A stretch of 64,000 nucleotides of DNA from Anaerolineales bacterium (GTDB lineage: Bacteria; Chloroflexota; Anaerolineae; 4572-78; J111). The stretch lies in NCBI GenBank assembly GCA_015075185.1, contig JABTUW010000005.1, positions 620,001-684,000 on the forward strand. Direction: 5' to 3'. A program made the position numbers and the translations under genes. Positions 63,835-64,000 of this stretch are shown here, in pieces. Position 1 is the stretch's first letter. Each line of letters opens with the position of its first letter. Below the pieces are notes generated by a model. That model had not been told where the DNA came from and did not search any database. It saw only the letters and a program-made list of their open reading frames with translations.

Positions 63835-64000
63835 ATGTCAATTCCGCTCCCGCCTTTACAAGCCATCCATCAGAAAGAGACAGAATTACACCATCGCCTT
63901 GAAATGGCCCGGCAGCAAGCCGAAGCCAGGCTTCAGGCAGCTCGTGCGGAAGCCGAGCAGATACTGTCTCAGGCCGAGCAAGAGGGCCGGGCCGAGGCCA
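63835..64000 (+). CDS. Start of a coiled-coil protein, possibly a V/A-type ATPase stalk subunit (3' end outside window)
   Basis: 55 codons are visible from ATG 63835. After PLPPLQAIHQKETELHHRLE the sequence is an Ala/Glu/Gln/Arg-rich coiled coil (ARQQAEARLQAARAEAEQIL). This is the pattern of G/H or E-type stalk subunits of V/A-type ATPases, but many other coiled-coil proteins look alike. The start is only 26 bp after the cNMP gene. Confidence 0.45.
   Translation, partial: MSIPLPPLQAIHQKETELHHRLEMARQQAEARLQAARAEAEQILSQAEQEGRAEA

Noticed and set aside
1..64000. tRNA, rRNA genes, CRISPR arrays, complete insertion sequences, prophage genes
   Set aside because: I looked for them by eye and saw none; only dispersed repeats and gene fragments indicate past mobility.

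Overview
The window reads as one stretch of a bacterial chromosome with moderate-to-high GC and genes on both strands. I infer a Chloroflexota bacterium of the Anaerolineae type, with low to moderate confidence. Supporting features are a Flp-type pilin with the GQGLVEYALILVLVAI segment, a 911-residue MalT-like LuxR regulator, the DUF2089/YvlB-like operon, an LLM flavin oxidoreductase, the remnant of a DUF11-type surface repeat and many genes of heat, redox and metal stress. No rRNA, tRNA or CRISPR array was seen.

Layout. 1-9 kb: the end of a U32 protein, a GNAT, an FtsX-like permease with a one-domain LuxR regulator, a HiPIP lipoprotein, a methyltransferase, and a three-gene operon (DUF2089 regulator plus two YvlB-like proteins sharing one short helical module) divergent from a TetR gene. 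9-20 kb: FtsH, a YdcZ transporter, a GatZ-like protein, two tiny genes, a TraR/DksA zinc finger protein, DUF166, a LolD-like ATPase, ClpS and ClpA. 20-25 kb: a galactitol-type PTS (IIC, an unknown membrane protein, IIA, IIB) followed by ATP-dependent PEP carboxykinase. 26-36 kb: a 2868-residue cyclic beta-1,2-glucan synthase with a tandem universal stress protein. 36-45 kb: the MalT-like regulator, a four-gene BphX/cupin/GNAT/hydrolase run ending in a truncated hydrolase, unknown proteins and an adenylosuccinate lyase-like enzyme. 45-51 kb: a heavy-metal operon (HMA protein, DUF6448, P-type ATPase), a pilin and a Crp/Fnr regulator. 51-57 kb: fructose-6-phosphate aldolase-like transaldolase, FolE, a TrmB regulator, a frameshifted glutamate dehydrogenase and an Rnk-like factor. 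57-64 kb: a soluble histidine kinase/response regulator pair, small stress proteins, an ArsR/ArsP-type efflux pair, BCAM0308-family and cNMP-domain proteins, and the start of what may be an ATPase stalk subunit.

How it fits together. Intergenic palindromes of the form TGAC-N4-GTCA occur at 13.9, 15.7, 19.9 and 62.4 kb. In three cases the centre lies exactly 35.5 bp from the end of a plausible -10 box, and in a fourth 36.5 bp. This is the geometry of class II Crp/Fnr activation. A Crp/Fnr protein with an FNR-like recognition helix is encoded at 50 kb. The controlled units would be a small protein, the LolD/Clp region, the PTS-PEPCK operon and the BCAM0308/cNMP operon. With FtsH, Clp, the universal stress protein, the glucan synthase and Rnk, this resembles a low-oxygen or stress-survival locus, comparable in idea to the lxa locus of Burkholderia. 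A second control layer is suggested by a 50-bp element, repeated about 2.6 kb apart, made of 11-bp-phased heptamers next to an OmpR/PhoB-type regulator.

The region also holds many broken genes: truncated alpha/beta hydrolase and DUF488 genes, remnants of a flavoprotein, a cytidylate kinase-like gene and a DUF11 protein, and the frameshifted glutamate dehydrogenase. It looks like an accessory region that has been rearranged repeatedly.
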